Position numbers and translations under genes: made by a program
Source: Poriferisodalis sp965208555
GTDB lineage: Bacteria > Actinomycetota > Acidimicrobiia > Acidimicrobiales > Poriferisodalaceae
Assembly: GCF_965208555.1 (NCBI RefSeq)
Contig: NZ_OZ242342.1
Coordinates: 1,922,001-1,986,000 of the forward strand
Direction: 5' to 3'
Length of the DNA stretch: 64,000 nucleotides
Shown: piece by piece, positions 32,806 to 40,931 of the stretch
Numbering within the stretch: position 1 is the first letter of the stretch
How the letters are laid out: the number at the start of each line of letters is the position of its first letter
The notes under the pieces: model-generated
The model's input: only the letters and a program-made list of their open reading frames with translations
Database searches by the model: none
Told to the model about the DNA's origin: nothing

Positions 32806-33504
32806 TCAGTCGGCGAGAGCAGGCTCGGGCACCAGCTCCGCGGCGGCTCCGTGCGGAACCTCCGAGGACGGCCAGGCCCGAGCTGCGGCCGCCAGACCTT
32901 CGATGAGCGCCTCGTGATGGGGTACCCGCCCGGGACCGCGGAATCCGGTCCACATCGGGCTCTTGCCGCGGATGCGCGGCGGCAGCTCGATCTGCACGCC
33001 GCCGCCGCGAGGCAGGTTGCACGGGTTGCGCGGGTGCTGGCCGGCCAGCGACTTGGGGATCTCGTCGAGCTGATGAAGGATCTCGTAGTGCGGCAACCGC
33101 CCGATCAGGTGCACCGCGAGATGTGCCGCGAGCGTCCGGTTGCGCCCGCCCAGCAGCACGGCTCGCAGCAACCGTGGGCTGCCGAAGCCGTGGACCGCCA
33201 CCACGACGTCGACGTGGTCGAGGAACTCGCGCAGCACGGGCGAGTCGGCCGGATCGAAGCAGTGACTGGGCAGATGCCACTGATCGTCAGGGCCTTGCAG
33301 GCAGGCATACACCGAGGCGCCGCTGCGTTCGGCCGCCGTCGAGGCGATGTCGTCGGTGACCTCCTCGAGCCAGCCTCCGTGAAACGCCATGAAGCCGAAG
33401 CGCGAGCGGAGTTGCAGCACCTCGGTCACGCCCGGCCGTCCGAGCAGCTCGGCAAAGGGCCGCTCGGCGTCAAGCAGCGTGCGGTCCTTCAGGTGCAGTG
33501 CCAC
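32806..33504 (-). CDS. Poly-gamma-glutamate hydrolase family protein
   Basis: 232 residues with the signature FGFMAFHGGWLEEVTDDIAS and SGASVYACLQG of the phage-type poly-gamma-glutamate hydrolase family (PF05908). It also has VDVVVAVHGFGSPRLLRAVL and HLPSHCFDPAD. The His, Glu and His residues of the predicted zinc site are visible. No signal peptide is present, so the substrate may be intracellular. Embedded in the tlpA-ccdA-crcB operon with six- and ten-base gaps. GTG start. Function from family only. Confidence 0.65.
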   Translation of the reverse strand: MALHLKDRTLLDAERPFAELLGRPGVTEVLQLRSRFGFMAFHGGWLEEVTDDIASTAAERSGASVYACLQGPDDQWHLPSHCFDPADSPVLREFLDHVDVVVAVHGFGSPRLLRAVLLGGRNRTLAAHLAVHLIGRLPHYEILHQLDEIPKSLAGQHPRNPCNLPRGGGVQIELPPRIRGKSPMWTGFRGPGRVPHHEALIEGLAAAARAWPSSEVPHGAAAELVPEPALAD

Positions 33505-33510
33505 AGCGGC

Positions 33511-34425
33511 TTAGTTCAGCACCCCAGCGGCAGTGTCTGCTTGGTCCGGATCTGACAGCTCGCCGTCATCGCCCGCAGAGGCCGCCTCGCTGCGGCGACC
33601 CGTCGCCAGCATCGCCATGAGTCCGATGGCGAGCACGATGCTCATGATGAGCCCGAGTCGCACGCCGCCGACCGAGGCCACCCAGTTGCTCAGGCTGCTG
33701 CTCCAGCGTTCGACAGTCACCACCAGTCCGTCGCCGCCGCGGTCGGTCAGGTCGATGAACCAGTACCAGATGGTGAACGCACCCGCCGCGATCAAGAGCA
33801 CCGCTGCAATGGTGTCGGTGTGCCGCATGAGCACCCGCAGCTTGCTCAGCAGCCAGCCGCGCGCCAGCGCCAAGCTGACCGCCAGCGACGTGAGCACCAT
33901 GCCCATGCCCAGCGCGTACAGCACGAACGACACGATGCCGCCGACGAAGCTGTCGTCGCCTGCCGAGGCCGTGACCACGACGAGGAACGTCGCCAGCCCG
34001 CACGACACCGACGCGATGGCGTAGCTGACGCCGAACAGGAACAGCGAGCGCACATCGCGGCCGCCCGCCCCGCGCTCGAACTTCGGCAGGTACGCCGTCA
34101 GGCGGAACCCGGCGAGAATCGCGACGCCGAGCGCGATGAGTCCCGCACCGATGACGATGGCCGCCCACGGCACGTAGTCGCGCAGGGCGCTGAGACCCGC
34201 CGATAACGCAATACCGACAATGCCGAACACCACCACGATGCCAGTGGTGACGACGGCGCCGGTGGCGAGTGCCCGCCCGACGCCGGCGCGCGAGCTGCCC
34301 TCGGCCGCACGGCGGTCGATTCCCAGGAAGAACGACAGATAAGCGGGCAGCATGGCAAAGCCGCACGGGTTGATCGTTGCCACGATGCCCGCGGTGAAGG
34401 CGAAGGTGAGTCGAGCGCCGTTCAT
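33511..34425 (-). CDS. ccdA: CcdA/DsbD-family cytochrome c biogenesis and thiol-reducing membrane protein
   Basis: 304 residues. The ATG at 34425 begins right before the first helix, whose ATINPCGFAMLPAYLSFFLG carries the first active Cys. The second is in ASVSCGLATFLVVV. It has six core helices plus two extra at the C-terminus. It passes electrons from cytoplasmic thioredoxin to extracytoplasmic thioredoxin-like proteins. The TlpA-like protein encoded 25 bases upstream is its obvious partner, needed to keep CxxCH sites of the many cytochromes c reduced. Confidence 0.88.
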   Translation of the reverse strand: MNGARLTFAFTAGIVATINPCGFAMLPAYLSFFLGIDRRAAEGSSRAGVGRALATGAVVTTGIVVVFGIVGIALSAGLSALRDYVPWAAIVIGAGLIALGVAILAGFRLTAYLPKFERGAGGRDVRSLFLFGVSYAIASVSCGLATFLVVVTASAGDDSFVGGIVSFVLYALGMGMVLTSLAVSLALARGWLLSKLRVLMRHTDTIAAVLLIAAGAFTIWYWFIDLTDRGGDGLVVTVERWSSSLSNWVASVGGVRLGLIMSIVLAIGLMAMLATGRRSEAASAGDDGELSDPDQADTAAGVLN

Positions 34426-34450
34426 ATGCCGCTGTGTCCTTTCTTCGGGC

Positions 34451-35182
34451 CTACAGCCCGAAGTGCTCCTCTGCTCGGGTGGTGATGTCGTCGAGGGTGA
34501 GCAGACCGCTGTGCGTTTCCAGGATCTCGCCTTGGGGGGACACGAACACCGTGGTGGGCATGCCCAGCCCGCCGAAGTCGATGAACAGCTCACCCTCGTC
34601 GAGCCCGGTGGGGTAGGTCACACCGCGGTCAGCCACCGTAGCAATGGCGTCTTCCAGCCGATCGTTGGCTGCCAGTCCCAGCACCGCCACCTGCGAGCCA
34701 TGGGTGTTCCAGAAGCGTTCGAAGTCGGGCATCTCGGTGACGCAGGGCACACACCATGACGCGAAGAAGTTCACGATGAGCGGGCAGCCCTCATACCCGG
34801 CGAATGCTGCGGGCAGCTCTTCGAGCGTCACGAATCCCAGTGCGTGCACACCGGTGAGGCCCGGATCCACGTCGTGCTCGACGGGATCGATGTCATTGCA
34901 CGCCGGCGGCGCTTCCGACGCTGTGACCGTCTCCGAGACCGAGCCGGTCGCGGCAGGCGCAATTCCCTCGGAGCTGCCTGGGCTGTCCGGGCCGGTCCCG
35001 GCTGCGGAATCGCCGCCCTCAACCTCGGCTTCCATCGCCACCAGCGAGGTCATGGCGGGCCGACCGCCGCCTGCCAACAGGAACACCGTCGCACCGAGTG
35101 CGTAGAGGCCGAGCAGGGCGAACAGGCCGCCGCGCCAGCCCCTGAGCTGTGCCCGCCAGCGTGCGCCGCCCGGTGATTCCAT
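34451..35182 (-). CDS. Membrane-anchored TlpA/ResA-like thioredoxin
   Basis: 243 residues. One N-terminal helix (LFALLGLYALGATVFLLAGG) anchors it. A low-complexity linker and then a thioredoxin fold follow, with active site FFASWCVPCVTEMPDFERF and cis-Pro in LGMPTTVFVS. It is expected outside the membrane as a thiol-disulfide reductase for apocytochrome c, driven by the CcdA encoded next. A separate Cys (PPACNDID) and an EELPAAFAGYEGCP segment precede the core. Confidence 0.88.
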   Translation of the reverse strand: MESPGGARWRAQLRGWRGGLFALLGLYALGATVFLLAGGGRPAMTSLVAMEAEVEGGDSAAGTGPDSPGSSEGIAPAATGSVSETVTASEAPPACNDIDPVEHDVDPGLTGVHALGFVTLEELPAAFAGYEGCPLIVNFFASWCVPCVTEMPDFERFWNTHGSQVAVLGLAANDRLEDAIATVADRGVTYPTGLDEGELFIDFGGLGMPTTVFVSPQGEILETHSGLLTLDDITTRAEEHFGL

Positions 35183-35295
35183 GCAGGGGCGAGGCTACTT
35201 GCGCTCTGCCGGGCGGCTGATTCAGGCTGCGAGCGGCATCGCGGCGGTGACCAGATGCTTCGATGCCCGTATCGCCCTATGTCGCAGCGCCGCTT

Positions 35296-35361
35296 GACGG
35301 CCCGCCCCGGGGCTGCCAGCCGCCCATTTCGGGCAGCCTCAGTCCGCCGGGGCGGGCCGTC
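35296..35361 (-). terminator. Long branched hairpin between whiB and the tlpA operon
   Basis: Outer arms 35296-35310 and 35347-35361 are a perfect 15-bp inverted repeat. Nested directly inside, 35311-35317 (GGCTGCC) pairs with 35332-35338 (GGCAGCC). It lies 3' of whiB and 5' of the tlpA operon, both read leftward. There is no T-run, so it may act as an RNA processing or Rho-type site, or a structural barrier. Confidence 0.45.
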
Positions 35362-35368
35362 TCGAGGA

Positions 35369-35398
35369 CGCGCCTGAGCAGGGGAAGACTCAGGCGCG
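35369..35398 (-). terminator. 10-bp hairpin overlapping the end of whiB
   Basis: CGCGCCTGAG (35369-35378) and CTCAGGCGCG (35389-35398) are perfect reverse complements with a 10-base loop. The right arm includes the whiB stop codon. It is part of a double hairpin 3' of whiB. Confidence 0.4.
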
Positions 35399-35734
35399 GG
35401 CCAAGTCGGGAGGCAGCGGCACCTCCTCGATCACGAGTTGCGGGTGGCCGCTTCTGGGCGGCCGGCCGCGTGGGCGTTTGTCCCTACAGACGCGCCCGTT
35501 CTCGAAGAGCTCGCCGCCCCACACGCCCCATGGCTCGTGGCGTGCTTTGGCGGCGTCGAAGCACTCGCTCACCACCGGGCACGCCGAGCAGATGGCCTTG
35601 GCGCGAGCGATCTCGTAGAAGTTCTCCGAGAAGAACAGCGGGGTCAGGGTGCCCACGAGGTCGCGGCAGCGACCCCGTGCGCGCCAGCCCTCATTGGTGA
35701 GGGCTGCTGTGTTGTCGATGACCAGTTGCAGCAT
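35390..35734 (-). CDS. WhiB-family iron-sulfur transcription factor
   Basis: 114 residues with four conserved cysteines (RCRDL, then KAICSACPVVSECF) that bind a 4Fe-4S cluster. The turn EPWGVWGGE and a basic C-terminus (RDKRPRGRPPRSGH, AT-hook-like) follow. WhiB proteins are restricted to actinobacteria and their phages and regulate transcription with the principal sigma factor. AGGAG lies eight bases before the ATG. The subtype is uncertain; the short N-terminus and the RGRP-type tail fit the WhiB2/WhmD or WhiB1-like range. Confidence 0.92.
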   Translation of the reverse strand: MLQLVIDNTAALTNEGWRARGRCRDLVGTLTPLFFSENFYEIARAKAICSACPVVSECFDAAKARHEPWGVWGGELFENGRVCRDKRPRGRPPRSGHPQLVIEEVPLPPDLARA

Positions 35735-35800
35735 GAGCTTTCTCCTGTGTCGTGTGGGTGGTGATGTGGCAGTGGTCGGGGGTGTCAGTACGGGCAGCGG

Positions 35801-35838
35801 AAACGCAAAACGGCCGCCGGGTTGTCCCAGCGGCCGTT
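35801..35838 (-). terminator. Intrinsic terminator (minus strand)
   Basis: A 9-bp GC-rich stem (35830-35838 with 35809-35817), read leftward, is followed by TTTTGCGTTT, a conventional Rho-independent form. It ends a leftward transcript that enters from the 35.84-36.25 kb gap, where the only candidate is the small frame at 35864-36109. Confidence 0.6.
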
Positions 35839-35863
35839 CGGAGAGTTCTGGTGTCTCAGTGGA

Positions 35864-36109
35864 CTACATCAGACACTCCGAGGGCCGCAGGCGGTGGCGC
35901 TTCGTGATTGCCGTCGGCTTGGCACCGTGACCGCGCACCGCATGCTGGAACATGACCGGCATCGGGCCCGCCGCCGTGAACACACCGGCGGCCGTACCGC
36001 ACGCCCGCATGCGCGTGGCGGTTTGCCAACGGCAGCGCGCGCCAGGTGCAGGCACCCGTACGCGATACCCGCAGGCACGCGCTGTGGTGTCGGCGCCGTG
36101 GTCGAACAT
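35864..36109 (-). CDS. Candidate small hypothetical protein
   Basis: An 81-residue frame beginning MFDHGADTTARACGYRVRVP and ending RHRLRPSECLM, followed 26 bases later by an intrinsic terminator. Codon third positions are mostly G or C. The translation is basic and Cys-containing, with no recognised domain. The ribosome site is weak (GGA seven bases upstream). It occupies most of the ~420-base gap upstream of the terminator. It may instead mark a non-coding RNA. Confidence 0.3.
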   Translation of the reverse strand: MFDHGADTTARACGYRVRVPAPGARCRWQTATRMRACGTAAGVFTAAGPMPVMFQHAVRGHGAKPTAITKRHRLRPSECLM

Positions 36110-36254
36110 TGGTGGTCCAATCAAGCGAATGGTCGGGGCAACTGGCTAGCTGCGGATACCCGACGATAGGCCGCAGCGGTGCCAACAGCACCATGTCACG
36201 ACAGGTCGTGTCAAGTTATTTTCTGCGCACCCGCTGCAGCGGGCGCAGATGTGC
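36110..36254. other. Gene-free interval with short palindrome
   Basis: No gene seen. It contains CACGAC-AG-GTCGTG (about 36197-36210), a near-perfect palindrome, next to CTTGACA on the minus strand, which resembles a -35 box for leftward transcription. I could not find a matching -10 box at standard spacing. Confidence 0.3.
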
Positions 36255-37316
36255 TCAGTCGAACTCGTACTCGAGGACGTCGTCGGGGCGCCGGGAGACG
36301 CTGACCTCGCCTATGTAACGCAGATGCTCCAGGTGAGCGAACGTCTCGGACTCGGCCATCGGACCCCAGGAACGCTCTTTGAACAGCTGCTTCATGTAGT
36401 CCTGCACGGGTGCCCGCCCGAGCCGGTCCGAGGAGGTGCGCAGCAGGTCCAGGCGCTCGTTGTGGTGGCGCTTGATGTCGTCGACGCGCCCGCTCAGATC
36501 AGTAAAGGGTTGGCCGTGGGCCGGCAGACCCATCTTCACGCCGTCGAAGCTGGCGACCCGGTCGAGACTGGAGAAGAAGTCCTTGAGCGGGTCGCGAGCC
36601 GTGGTGATGCCCGAGATGTGCGGGGTGATCGTCGGCAGCACGTGATCGCCGCAGATCATCAACCCGCCTTCGGGATCGAAGAGGCACAGGTGGTCGATGG
36701 TGTGCCCCGGCGTATGGATTGCCACGAACTCGCGCCGCGCCAGCTTGATGCGGTCAGCGTCCTCGACGTGATGCGTGGGGTGTGGGGTGGCAAACCAGCG
36801 CCCGCCCCACCCGTTGCGCATTGCCCAGTAGCCGAGCTTGGCCCGGATGGGCATCTTGTAGCGCTGACCGCCCCACGGCGTCGGGCCGCCTGGTCCGGTA
36901 TCGCGCCCGCCGTACACAGGGTCGGCAACCAGCTCGTTGTTCTCGCCGTCGGACGACACCGGTTCCAGCGCCTCTTCGTCCTCGTCGGCAGTGTCCCACC
37001 ACAGCCGGAAATGACGGTGGGTGACCACGTCGGCGCCGTACTCCCGATGGAAGCGCCCTGCGGCGCCGAAGTGGTCCGGGTGGCTGTGGGTGACGATGAT
37101 GGAGTGGACTCGCTCGGGCGGCACCTCGGCCTCGGCCAGCCCTGCCATGAGTGCCTTCCAGTTGGCCGGGCCCGGCAGGCCGGGATCGACGAGGGCGGCA
37201 CCGCGGTCGTCGTCGAGGATGTAGCAGTTGACGTGCCCGAGACCCGGCATGGACATCGGCAGCTGCAGCCGGCGCACGTCGGGCGCAAGCTCGGTGATCT
37301 TGCCGTCGGGCGGCAT
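36255..37316 (-). CDS. MBL-fold metallo-hydrolase
   Basis: 353 residues from the ATG at 37316. The metallo-beta-lactamase metal motif THSHPDHFG (HxHxDH), then HTPGHTIDH, CGDHVLP and the terminal His in GLPAHGQPF are all present, so a two-metal hydrolase is expected. The helical C-terminal part (RRHHNERLDLLRTSSDRLGR-like region) resembles the LACTB2/hydrolase subgroup acting on thioesters, lactones or RNA. The substrate is unknown. An in-frame GTG at 37343 is an alternative start. Confidence 0.87.
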   Translation of the reverse strand: MPPDGKITELAPDVRRLQLPMSMPGLGHVNCYILDDDRGAALVDPGLPGPANWKALMAGLAEAEVPPERVHSIIVTHSHPDHFGAAGRFHREYGADVVTHRHFRLWWDTADEDEEALEPVSSDGENNELVADPVYGGRDTGPGGPTPWGGQRYKMPIRAKLGYWAMRNGWGGRWFATPHPTHHVEDADRIKLARREFVAIHTPGHTIDHLCLFDPEGGLMICGDHVLPTITPHISGITTARDPLKDFFSSLDRVASFDGVKMGLPAHGQPFTDLSGRVDDIKRHHNERLDLLRTSSDRLGRAPVQDYMKQLFKERSWGPMAESETFAHLEHLRYIGEVSVSRRPDDVLEYEFD

Positions 37317-37373
37317 CTGCTCCTCGCGAGTCGGGCGTGACACGAGGTGCAGACTAGCGAGCCGCCCCAACTT

Positions 37374-37994
37374 CTAAAGAGCGTTCGATTCTGCGGCGGA
37401 CTCAGCGACCGTGTCGGCGGCTGGGCCGGTTGCACCCGGTTGCAGCCACTGGTCGCGGTAGAAGCGCAGCTCATCGATGCTCTCGAGCACGTCGTCAAGT
37501 GCCCGGTGCTTGGTGGTGCCCGCACGGGATCGACTCAGATCCGCCCAGGCTGCCGCGACGCCCGGCCGCCATCGCTTGGCGAGCTCCTTGATCGACGACA
37601 CGTCGACCACCCGGTAGTGGAGGTGCTCCTCCAGTGCAGGCATGTACTGGTCCAAAAAGCGGCGGTCGGTCCCGATCGAATTCCCGCACAGCGGCGCGGT
37701 GCGAGGCTCGGGAACGTGCTCGCTCACAAACGCGAGCGTGCGCTCGTGCGCGTCGGCCACGGTGATCTGCGACACGGCGATCTCGTCGAGCAGTCCTGTC
37801 GCCTCGTGCATCTGGCGGACTTCGGAGTCCATGGCGTCGAGATCTGCCCGTGTCGCCCCGATGACCAGCGACGGTCCGGTGGCGACGATCTCCAGCGAGT
37901 CGTCGGTGATGACCGTCGCGATCTCCACGATGCGATGGCGCCGATGATCCAGCCCGGTCATCTCGAGGTCCAGCCAGACCATCACGGCGGCCAT
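37374..37994 (-). CDS. orn: Oligoribonuclease
   Basis: Orn degrades two- to five-nucleotide RNA fragments, including pGpG from cyclic-di-GMP breakdown. It has 206 residues. The DEDDh exonuclease motifs are visible: VWLDLEMTGLD, GNSIGTDRRFLDQYMP and the terminal HRALDDVLESIDELRFYRDQ. Starts at 37994 or 37982 (a second Met) are both plausible. The C-terminal ~25 residues extend past the usual end. Divergent from the potassium channel. Confidence 0.92.
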   Translation of the reverse strand: MAAVMVWLDLEMTGLDHRRHRIVEIATVITDDSLEIVATGPSLVIGATRADLDAMDSEVRQMHEATGLLDEIAVSQITVADAHERTLAFVSEHVPEPRTAPLCGNSIGTDRRFLDQYMPALEEHLHYRVVDVSSIKELAKRWRPGVAAAWADLSRSRAGTTKHRALDDVLESIDELRFYRDQWLQPGATGPAADTVAESAAESNAL

Positions 37995-38037
37995 CGTAGG
38001 CACGGCCCGCGTGGCTGGCCGCAATAGCGTGCAATCG

Positions 38038-38877
38038 ATGAAGGGCGTGTTGGGACGGCGGCAGGCGCGCCAGAGTCCGCGACTGCGCAGGGAATCGCGG
38101 CGGCGTCTGTTTTCCGGAGGTCTCGAACCCGTCGATCGTCTCGTCGTCGGCGTCACCGTTCTCGTGTTCGTCTTGGCAGCTGGCACCACCGGGTATGTGC
38201 TGCTGGGGCTGGGAGCGCTCGACGCGCTGTACCAGACGGTCATCACCGTCTCGACCGTCGGCTACAGCGATCCGGCGGGTGTAGGAGCGCGGTACCAGAT
38301 CTTCACGATCGCTCTCATCCTGCTCGGCACCGGCACGTCGCTGTACACGATCGGTGTCGTGATTGAGATGCTGTTCGAGGGACGGCTCGACGACCACATC
38401 AGGAGGCGGCGCATGCAGCGCTCCATCGACAGTCTTTCCGGTCACGCGGTCATCTGCGGCTACGGCCAAGTCGGCCAGGCGATCGCCGAGGCCATGATCG
38501 ACGCGGGCACTGAGGTGGTGCTCATTGACCAGGACGCCGACATCGACTCCGGCGATCTGCACATGCTGTCCGGCGACGCCACCCACGACAGCACCCTGCA
38601 AGACGCCGGCATCGAGCGGGCGAGCTCGCTGGTGGTGGCCCTGGATTCCGACGCCGACAATCTCTATGTCGCTTTGAGCGCCCGCGCGCTGTGCACCGAG
38701 CTGTTCATCGTGGCGAGAGCGAACTCGCCGGAGGCATTGCCGAAGCTGCGTCAGGCAGGCGCCGATCGCGTCATCAACCCGCACCAGATCGGCGGAGCGC
38801 ACATGGCCGCTGCTGCGTTGCGTCAGGACGCGACCGACGACGGCACGGGCCAATCGGACCGGGAGCCCAGCCGCTGA
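38038..38877 (+). CDS. Potassium channel-like protein with TrkA-N (RCK) domain
   Basis: 279 residues. An N-terminal basic segment, helix 1 (RLVVGVTVLVFVLAAGTTGY), pore loop with filter VITVSTVGYSDP and helix 2 (IALILLGTGTSLYTIGVVIE) make a two-helix K+ channel subunit. A Rossmann-type RCK/TrkA-N domain follows (GHAVICGYGQVGQAIAEAM, VVLIDQDADI, LSGDATHDSTLQDAGIERA). A homotetrameric K+ channel gated through the nucleotide-binding domain is the expected role. Confidence 0.88.
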   Translation: MKGVLGRRQARQSPRLRRESRRRLFSGGLEPVDRLVVGVTVLVFVLAAGTTGYVLLGLGALDALYQTVITVSTVGYSDPAGVGARYQIFTIALILLGTGTSLYTIGVVIEMLFEGRLDDHIRRRRMQRSIDSLSGHAVICGYGQVGQAIAEAMIDAGTEVVLIDQDADIDSGDLHMLSGDATHDSTLQDAGIERASSLVVALDSDADNLYVALSARALCTELFIVARANSPEALPKLRQAGADRVINPHQIGGAHMAAAALRQDATDDGTGQSDREPSR

Positions 38878-38892
38878 CTGCGACGATGTGAC

Positions 38893-39186
38893 TCAGTCGG
38901 CCACGAGGTGCAGGGCGCGGCGAGTCTGCTCGATGCGCTCGTAGCCCTCGGTGTCGGCGAGGTAGCGACGCTTTGCCAGGCGCGCCCGCGCACGGCGCCT
39001 GCGGGCCTTCGCCGCATCGGCGTCGGCGACGACCTTCCGGGCCAGTCCCGCGGCAATGAAGCCGCCGACGCGGAGCCCCGTGGACGGAACCCGACCAGGC
39101 GTCTTGGCTGTCTGATCGGTCTCGAACTCGAATTGAGATGCATCGAACAGGGTCAGCGGCGGCAGCGTCGGCGGCTTCGTCGTCAT
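38893..39186 (-). CDS. Hypothetical protein with basic C-terminal half
   Basis: 97 residues. The N-terminal half is uncharged to acidic (PPTLPPLTLFDASQFEFETD). Residues 48-80 are rich in Arg, Lys and Ala (KARRRRARARLAKRRYLADT), probably one long helix. No family recognised. It lies 52 bases downstream of dut on the same strand and may be co-transcribed with it. The basic helix could contact nucleic acid; that is speculation. Confidence 0.5.
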   Translation of the reverse strand: MTTKPPTLPPLTLFDASQFEFETDQTAKTPGRVPSTGLRVGGFIAAGLARKVVADADAAKARRRRARARLAKRRYLADTEGYERIEQTRRALHLVAD

Positions 39187-39238
39187 GGGTTCATGGCTAC
39201 CGACGGGGTGTGACAGCAATAGCGAACGCCGCCTGGAT

Positions 39239-39685
39239 TCAGCGGCCTGAGTGCCCGAATCCGCCGAGGCCCCGCTCGGTCTCATCGAGTGAGTCGACCA
39301 CATCCCACTCGGCCTGTTCCACGCGCTGGATGACCAGCTGGGCGATGCGGTCGCCGCGCTGAACTTCGTAGTCCTCAGACGGATCCGTGTTCACGAGTAG
39401 CACCCGCAGCTCGTCCCGGTAACCGCTGTCGATCAAACCGGGCGAGTTCACGCAGGTCACGCCGTGTTGCCATGCGAGGCCACTTCGAGGTTGAACAAAA
39501 CCGGCGAAACCAGAGGGAATGGCAACCGCAATTCCAGTCGGGATCATCGCCCGACCACCGCCTGCTTTGAGGGTGACGCCTTCAGCGGCCAAGAGGTCAC
39601 AACCCGCGTCACCTGGCATTGCGTAAGTGGGGAGCGGTAGCTCCCCATCGAGTCGGACAATCGGGAAGCTCACCACACGAGTCAC
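39239..39685 (-). CDS. dut: dUTP diphosphatase
   Basis: A trimeric enzyme that hydrolyses dUTP to dUMP, keeping uracil out of DNA. It has 148 residues from the GTG at 39685. All five motifs are present: PGDAGCDLLA, PRSGLA, GLIDSGYRDELRVLLVN, RGDRIAQLVI and ERGLGGFGHSG. Several nearby GTG codons could serve as the start; this one keeps the family N-terminus. Confidence 0.94.
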   Translation of the reverse strand: MTRVVSFPIVRLDGELPLPTYAMPGDAGCDLLAAEGVTLKAGGGRAMIPTGIAVAIPSGFAGFVQPRSGLAWQHGVTCVNSPGLIDSGYRDELRVLLVNTDPSEDYEVQRGDRIAQLVIQRVEQAEWDVVDSLDETERGLGGFGHSGR

Positions 39686-39789
39686 TCTATGTGACCGCGA
39701 CGCGCCAGTCTCGTCTTGTCGAAGGCCCACGGGTGCCGCTTCGGATGGGTTGATTTTGGCAATGCTGCGCTAGCGACTTGCCGGTGCGG

Positions 39790-39862
39790 TAGGCCGCCCG
39801 GGACTCGAACCCGGCACCTTGGGATTAAAAGTCCCCTGCTCTACCTGATGAGCTAGCGGCCC
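39790..39862 (-). tRNA. tRNA-Lys (TTT)
   Basis: The minus strand folds with acceptor GGGCCGC/GCGGCCT, D-arm GCTCATCAGGTAGAGC, anticodon loop CTTTTAA (TTT), T-loop TTCGAGT and discriminator A, 73 bases. The terminal pair is G1-T72 wobble. No CCA encoded. Confidence 0.93.
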
Positions 39863-39941
39863 GATGTCCGCAGGCGCCGATCCGGCGCTCCGGCACTCGC
39901 ATCGAGGCTACTGGCGGGGTTCTCGCTCTAGCCTGACGCCC

Positions 39942-40148
39942 GTGCCGTCAGCATCCGGGCCCGAAGGGTCGCCACCGCCTGCAGTGAGCGCCGTGCCGCC
40001 CGAGTCGGCGCTGCAGGCGGAACTGCTCAGCGACGGCGAACTCGATGCCATCGAGGATGAACTGGCACGAGCGGAGCGAACCTTGGGCTTGCTGGCCGAC
40101 GACGACATCGACGCGGCAGATGCGGTGGCTTGGCTCGCTGAGTCCTGA
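39942..40148 (+). CDS. Small acidic hypothetical protein
   Basis: 68 residues from a GTG at 39942. The N-terminus is Pro/Ser-rich, and the C-terminal half (LLSDGELDAIEDELARAERT, then LGLLADDDIDAADAVAWLAE) is acidic and helical. An earlier in-frame start at 39864 would sit on the tRNA-Lys promoter and is less likely. No family recognised. Confidence 0.45.
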   Translation: MPSASGPEGSPPPAVSAVPPESALQAELLSDGELDAIEDELARAERTLGLLADDDIDAADAVAWLAES

Positions 40149-40175
40149 TCGCCGCAGCCGAGACGGTCGGCCCAG

Positions 40176-40880
40176 CTACTCGATCATGAGATCGATGTCA
40201 GAGGCAACCAGTTCGACCCTGTTGCGGGGCTCCAGCTGATCCCAGTTCCAGGCGGCGTCCGCCGCGGCGCCGTCGAGCCAGAACCAACGGCCTGCCAGAT
40301 TCGGCACCCGCTCGTCGCCGAGGCCGACGTGCGCGTCGATCGTCTTGAGCACGCCGGCGTGGCCCACCAGCAGGACGCGACCGCACACGGACAGATGCCG
40401 CCGCAGCGCCGGCAGCAGCCGTCGGGCGATGCTGCCCTCGGACTCGAAGCCGGGCGGCCATCTCCTGGCTGCGACATCGCCCGGCCAGCCCTCGTCGATC
40501 TCAGCCCGGGTGAGACCCTCCCATGGTCCCGCGCTGCGCTCACGCAGTGCCTCATCGGTCACGACGTCGCTGACGCCGAGCTGCTTGGCGATGATCTCGG
40601 CGGTCCGGCGCGCCCGTTGCAGATCGCTCGACACGATGAGGTCGAACGCCGGCAAGTCGAACGCATGCCGGCCGGTGTGCAGATCGCGCCCGCGCATAGC
40701 GGGTGTCCGCCAGCTGTCGTCGGCGGCAGCGAGTGTCGTTGCCAAGGCGTCGGCGGCGATCTCGGCCTGGCGCTCGCCGAGACCAGTCAGCGCAGGATCG
40801 GCCTGTCCCTGCCAGCGGCCGCGCAGATTCCACTCGGATTGGCCATGCCGCACCGCCAGCAATTCCGAATGCTGTGTCAC
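40176..40880 (-). CDS. Histidine phosphatase superfamily (phosphoglycerate mutase-like) protein
   Basis: 234 residues. The phosphohistidine motif is VRHGQSEWN; supporting sites are SSDLQRARRTAEIIAKQLG, ERSAGPWEGLTRAEIDEGWP and VGHAGVLKTID. A cytoplasmic phosphatase, possibly acting on small phosphorylated metabolites (alpha-ribazole phosphatase/GpgP-like); the substrate is not readable. GTG start. Confidence 0.87.
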   Translation of the reverse strand: MTQHSELLAVRHGQSEWNLRGRWQGQADPALTGLGERQAEIAADALATTLAAADDSWRTPAMRGRDLHTGRHAFDLPAFDLIVSSDLQRARRTAEIIAKQLGVSDVVTDEALRERSAGPWEGLTRAEIDEGWPGDVAARRWPPGFESEGSIARRLLPALRRHLSVCGRVLLVGHAGVLKTIDAHVGLGDERVPNLAGRWFWLDGAAADAAWNWDQLEPRNRVELVASDIDLMIE

Positions 40881-40931
40881 GGCGCCCGACCCTAGAGGCT
40901 GCGCTGAGACGTGATCGGTAGCATCGCAGCG

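Noticed and set aside
32796..32806. Fluoride riboswitch before crcB
   Set aside because: Only 10 bases separate crcB from the upstream coding sequence; no room for the aptamer.
39864..39941. Longer N-terminus for the small acidic protein, starting at 39864
   Set aside because: It would begin two bases from the tRNA-Lys 5' end, where the tRNA promoter must lie.
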